Shown piece by piece: positions 32,658-35,708 of a stretch of DNA of 35,708 bases; position 1 is the first letter of the stretch; every line of letters starts with the position of its first letter. The notes under the pieces are model-generated. The model made no database searches. It was given only the letters and a program-made list of their open reading frames with translations, and had not been told where the DNA came from. Position numbers and translations under genes: made by a program. The stretch comes from an uncultured Terriglobus sp. (GTDB lineage Bacteria > Acidobacteriota > Terriglobia > Terriglobales > Acidobacteriaceae): the NCBI GenBank assembly GCA_937871605.1, contig CALMRM010000294.1, positions 1 to 35,708 of the forward strand. Reading direction: 5' to 3'.

Positions 32658-33838
32658 GGGTCGCGGTTGTCACGCAGTATTTTCCCACCTCTGCGCAGCC
32701 CTGGGCCGGTCACTCTGCCTATCAAACACTCAAGCGCCTGGCTGCAGCATGCGAGGTCAAGGTCTTTTACCCGGAGGCAAACTATCCTGCGCTGCTGCGA
32801 CCGAAAACCGGTGGCACTGCACTGGACCCGGCCTGGCAGCCTGCGGGCATCGCTGTGGAGTACGTCCGGTACCCGGTGTTGCCGATCATCTCGCGTCCGC
32901 TGAATGGCTGGAACATCTATCGCACGCTATCACCGCGGGTTCGCGCCTGGCAGCCAGATGTGATCTTGAACTACGTCGTCTACCCGGACGGCTACGCAGC
33001 TGTGCGCATCGGCGAAGCCCTGCGCGTGCCGGTGGTGCTTACCGCCATCGGGTCGGACTTGAATCGTATTCCCGACAGGCTGGTGCGGCACTTCACCATT
33101 GCAGCTCTGCGCCGGGCTGCGTTCACCACAACGGTAAGCGGCGACCTCTTGCGCACGGCGCAACGGCTGGGCGCGGACCCCGCCCGCTCCTCTGCCATCC
33201 TGAACGGCTGCGATACCGCTGTGTTCCACCCCAGTGACAGGGCTGCTGCACGGCACGCGCTACAGCTCGACCCCGCGGCGAACATTCTGCTGTATGCGGG
33301 TCGCCTTGATGTGCGCAAAGGCCTGCGTGAACTCGTGGAGGCAGTTGCCGCGGTACGAGCGCGACAGCCGAAGTTGCAGTGCTATTTGCTGGGCGATGGA
33401 CCCGACCGTACGTTGCTGGAACAACTCATTGCCAAGCACACCGCGCAGGACACAATTCGGTTCGTTCCTGCCGCACCCACCGGCACGGTAGCGCAATGGA
33501 TGGCTGCCTGCGACGTGTTCACGCTGCCCAGCTACAAGGAAGGCTGCCCCAACGTGGTGCTGGAAGCACTCGCCAGCGGCAGACCCGTCGTTGCTACCCA
33601 TGTGGGCGGCATACCGGAACTGATGGACGAGCAGAGCGGACGGCTCGTGCCTGCGCGGGAGGCCGCTGCGCTGGAGCGCGCACTGGACGATACGCTGGGC
33701 GGGCAGTGGACGGCGGAGGTCATCGCCGCGCGCCACCACCGTAGCTGGCAAGACGTGAGCGACGACCTCTTGGCGGTCCTGCGCTCGGTCCTCACGCTCA
33801 GCAAGAATGTTCCCGCGACTACGGTCGAGCCCGTGTGA
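32654..33838 (+). CDS. Family 4 glycosyltransferase
   Basis: A 394-residue GT-B enzyme. The N-terminus MRVAVVTQYFPTSAQPWAGHSAYQTLKRL is typical; LTAIGSDLNRIPDRLVRH, AAFTTTVSGDLLRTAQRL and SAILNGCDTAVFHP follow. The donor site has ILLYAGRLDVRKGLRELVEAV and YLLGDGPDRTLLEQ, and an intact E-x7-E in SYKEGCPNVVLEALASGRPVVATHVGGIPEL. It should extend the EPS repeat. ATG 32654 is chosen because it overlaps the preceding stop and begins with the family's strand. A longer frame (to 32549) lies inside the upstream gene. Nine bp separate its stop from that of the convergent epimerase gene. Confidence 0.93.
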   Translation: MRVAVVTQYFPTSAQPWAGHSAYQTLKRLAAACEVKVFYPEANYPALLRPKTGGTALDPAWQPAGIAVEYVRYPVLPIISRPLNGWNIYRTLSPRVRAWQPDVILNYVVYPDGYAAVRIGEALRVPVVLTAIGSDLNRIPDRLVRHFTIAALRRAAFTTTVSGDLLRTAQRLGADPARSSAILNGCDTAVFHPSDRAAARHALQLDPAANILLYAGRLDVRKGLRELVEAVAAVRARQPKLQCYLLGDGPDRTLLEQLIAKHTAQDTIRFVPAAPTGTVAQWMAACDVFTLPSYKEGCPNVVLEALASGRPVVATHVGGIPELMDEQSGRLVPAREAAALERALDDTLGGQWTAEVIAARHHRSWQDVSDDLLAVLRSVLTLSKNVPATTVEPV

Positions 33839-33846
33839 GAGCGAGC

Positions 33847-34791
33847 TTACTCAGCCTTACGTATTGTCTCGCGATACCACGCAATCGTCTTCTCCAGCCC
33901 GTACTGCAGGTCCGCCACCACCTCGTAGCCAAGTTTGTCGCGGCTCAGGCTGATGTCGGCCAGCGAGTGCTTTACGTCGCCACTGCGTTCCGGCTGGAAA
34001 TTTACTCCGCCCTGGTAGCCAGTGACCTTCTTGATGACCTCGTACGCATCGAGCAGCGTAACCCGCTTGCCGGTAGCCACATTGAACACGCGCCCGCTTA
34101 CGCTTGAGGGTGCCTTGGCTGCCAGCAGGTTTGCGCTTACCACATTGTCGATGTAGGTAAAGTCGCGGCTGGTCAGGCCATCGCCAAAGATGGTGGGTGT
34201 TTCACCGCGCATCATCATAGAAATGAAGCGGGCCAGTACACCGCTGTACTGCGACGAGGGATCCTGCCGCGGCCCAAAGATGTTGAAGTAGCGCAACGAC
34301 ACCGTTTCCAGGCCGTAGGTACGCGCGTAGCTCGCCAGGTAGTGCTCGCCCGCCACCTTTTGTACGGCGTACGCACTCACCGGTTCGGGCAGCATGGTCT
34401 CTCGCTTGGGCTGCTCCGGCGCGTTGCCGTACGCTGCGGAACTCGCCGCGTACATCAGTCGCTTGACACCGGCATGCCGCGCCGCCTCCAGCACCTGCAG
34501 CGTGCCATTCAGATTGGTGTCGTTGGTACCCAGCGGATCTTCGACCGACTTGGGCACGCTGGCCACTGCCGCCTCGTGAAAGACGTAGTCCACGCCACGG
34601 CATGCATCGCGCAATGCCTCTCCATCCAGAATGCTGGCTTCTCGGAAGTCGAGGGCGACGCCATCCAAATTCTCGCGTTTGCCTGCGCTCAGGTCGTCCA
34701 GGCCGATCACCTCTGCACCCTCAGCAAGCGCCGCCCGCGCGAGGCTGGAGCCAATGAATCCTGCAGCGCCTGTGATCAGAATCTTTGCCAT
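33847..34791 (-). CDS. NAD-dependent nucleotide-sugar epimerase (extended SDR)
   Basis: A 314-residue extended short-chain dehydrogenase. G8-A-A-G11-F-I-G14 in ILITGAAGFIGSS is the NAD loop. Y141-x3-K145 (AYAVQKVAGEHY) is the catalytic pair, and YAASSAAYGN holds the Ser/Thr site. RYFNIFGPRQDPSSQYSGVLARFISMMM is the sugar-binding block, with R-x-F-N and the QDP segment of WbpP/UDP-GlcNAc 4-epimerase-like enzymes. It probably supplies an epimerised NDP-sugar for the EPS; the exact sugar cannot be told. ATG 34791 has GGAGAG just upstream; the frame is open beyond it but unsupported. It is convergent with the GT4 gene. Confidence 0.9.
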   Translation of the reverse strand: MAKILITGAAGFIGSSLARAALAEGAEVIGLDDLSAGKRENLDGVALDFREASILDGEALRDACRGVDYVFHEAAVASVPKSVEDPLGTNDTNLNGTLQVLEAARHAGVKRLMYAASSAAYGNAPEQPKRETMLPEPVSAYAVQKVAGEHYLASYARTYGLETVSLRYFNIFGPRQDPSSQYSGVLARFISMMMRGETPTIFGDGLTSRDFTYIDNVVSANLLAAKAPSSVSGRVFNVATGKRVTLLDAYEVIKKVTGYQGGVNFQPERSGDVKHSLADISLSRDKLGYEVVADLQYGLEKTIAWYRETIRKAE

Positions 34792-34905
34792 GCACTCTCC
34801 AAACGCCAGAACGTACCGCGTGAGCTGGCAGTTTGCTCCACCGATGATACGTGGTGAAGACGCATGCAGACGGGCTCTACGCCAGCAGTGATACTGCATA
34901 GTTCA

Positions 34906-34925
34906 TCGGCACCTGTCCGTGCCGA
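34906..34925. terminator. Hairpin TCGGCAC-CTGTCC-GTGCCGA
   Basis: Perfect 7-bp arms with a 6-base loop. It lies downstream of the edge PEP-CTERM gene (leftward) and upstream of the epimerase gene, so it may be a second part of a terminator or an epimerase leader element. Confidence 0.45.
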
Positions 34926-34940
34926 ATGAGCAAAACGACA

Positions 34941-34974
34941 ACCGGCACCGCGCCTTGCTGGCCGCGATGCCGGT
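34941..34974 (-). terminator. Rho-independent-like terminator of the edge PEP-CTERM gene
   Basis: Read leftward, ACCGGCA (rc of 34968-34974) pairs with TGCCGGT (rc of 34941-34947), and TGTCGTTTTGC follows. It lies 21 bp after the stop of the PEP-CTERM gene. Confidence 0.55.
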
Positions 34975-34995
34975 GTGAGATGAAGCGGAGTGTGA

Positions 34996-35708
34996 CTACG
35001 CTTTTACGAAGCGGCGACGCAGGAAGCCCGCCGCGGACAGCACGCCAGTACCCAGCAGCAGGAACGAGCTCGGTTCAGGCGTAGGCGCAATCTGCGTTAC
35101 GGAGACACCGTCCAGCAGTGAGAAAGGAGGTTCGCCGTTGGGGGTGCCATTGGCTAGGAAGCTCAGCGTCTCGCTGGTACTGGTGGCGGTAAAGTTCAGC
35201 GTCTCATAGTTCCAGCCGGTAAAGCCGTGATTCTGGTTGGCCAGCATAGGGGTGGACTGGCTCTGCGTCGCTTTACCGTCGCCCAGGCTCACAGTGAATC
35301 CCTCGGTGGTCAGGCCATCGTACCCGTACTGCTGCGCACCCGCGTACCAGAACGAAACCTGAGTGTTCAGTCCGACGGTCAGCCCTGTCAGCACCTGCGA
35401 GATGGTCGATGGCTCGTACACGCCGTCCATGGCCAAGAAGTTGCCGCCGTCCGGGCTGGGTCCGATGCCATTGCTCTTGCCATTCTCAAGGCCCCAAAAA
35501 GAGACGGTGCCTGCGTTGCCATACGCGGTGGCGTACGCGCCGTTGCTGTTGGTGGTGCTGGTACCGCTAACGACAAAGTTATAACCGACGTTCTTACCAT
35601 CGTAAGTATTGTTAGTCCAACCGGCTAAGTGCTGTGAGTCGGCGGGGTTGTTATTAAATACGTAGTCCACCTGTGCCGAAACGCCCGAGTAGGTCGTCTG
35701 CTCAAAGC
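34996..35708 (-). CDS. PEP-CTERM sorting-domain protein, 5'-truncated at window edge
   Basis: The frame is open from the right edge to the stop at 34996, about 237 residues seen. The C-terminus TPEPSSFLLLGTGVLSAAGFLRRRFVKA has the PEP motif, hydrophobic helix and basic end of an exosortase substrate. The mature part is rich in Asn, Thr, Ser, Gly and Tyr (VGYNFVVSGTSTTNSNGAY, TQVSFWYAGAQQYGYDGL), suggesting a beta-sandwich such as a carbohydrate-binding-like fold; this is inference. GTG 35670 lies in frame but has no ribosome-binding site, and the frame continues upstream without stop. So the true start and signal peptide lie beyond the window. Confidence 0.85.
   Translation of the reverse strand, partial: FEQTTYSGVSAQVDYVFNNNPADSQHLAGWTNNTYDGKNVGYNFVVSGTSTTNSNGAYATAYGNAGTVSFWGLENGKSNGIGPSPDGGNFLAMDGVYEPSTISQVLTGLTVGLNTQVSFWYAGAQQYGYDGLTTEGFTVSLGDGKATQSQSTPMLANQNHGFTGWNYETLNFTATSTSETLSFLANGTPNGEPPFSLLDGVSVTQIAPTPEPSSFLLLGTGVLSAAGFLRRRFVKA

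Noticed and set aside
1..35708. CRISPR array, tRNA, rRNA or insertion sequence
   Set aside because: No regularly spaced repeat, cloverleaf with a typical T-loop, or transposase motif was found by reading.

Overview
The window reads as high-GC chromosomal DNA of an acidobacterium, probably of the Acidobacteriaceae (Terriglobus/Granulicella-like). This is inferred from the gene repertoire: exosortase/PEP-CTERM system with PrsT, a TonB-C secreted protein, a PCYCxC-type protein and a Tat-exported PLP enzyme. It is not from a database match. No rRNA, tRNA, CRISPR array or insertion sequence was seen.

Region 1 (1-2.9 kb) is a chromosome-partitioning locus: a probable rsmG tail, parA and parB, with three parS-type sites (132-147, 224-239, 2031-2046). 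Such loci usually lie near oriC. Region 2 (2.1-11 kb) is housekeeping and accessory: a membrane methyltransferase, an HU protein, a DUF2461 protein, a small coiled-coil membrane protein, a secreted TonB-C protein, a PCYCWC protein, a GT39-like glycosyltransferase, an acyltransferase-3/Tat-threonine-aldolase operon, an SRPBCC protein and an MDR oxidoreductase.

Region 3 (12.0-13.4 kb) is an AT-richer two-gene cassette: a 264-residue protein of unknown family, with a possible OB-fold-like C-terminal half, translationally coupled to a PIN-domain nuclease. It looks like a horizontally acquired toxin-antitoxin-like pair with an unusual antitoxin. Its first ribosome-binding site is the left arm of a hairpin that places the start codon in the loop. 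This is the best candidate for something undescribed here.

Region 4 (13.4-16.0 kb) holds an SPFH protein, a small secreted protein and a PEP-CTERM protein. Region 5 (16.1-34.8 kb) is an exopolysaccharide/exosortase locus. Leftward run: exosortase, EpsI, PrsT, flippase. Rightward run: exporter (Wza-like), outer-membrane beta-barrel, Wzc-like chain-length protein, BY-kinase, UndP sugar transferase and GT2, most of them overlapping by a few bases. A leftward GT4, a rightward set (unknown barrel-like protein and two GT4s) and a leftward NDP-sugar epimerase follow. The sugar transferase starts a lipid-linked glycan, the glycosyltransferases extend it, the flippase moves it across the inner membrane, and Wzc/kinase/Wza export it. 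The exosortase is expected to process PEP-CTERM proteins such as those at 15.3 kb and at the right edge. The two main runs diverge from about 21.77-21.97 kb, where two related dyads suggest a shared operator.
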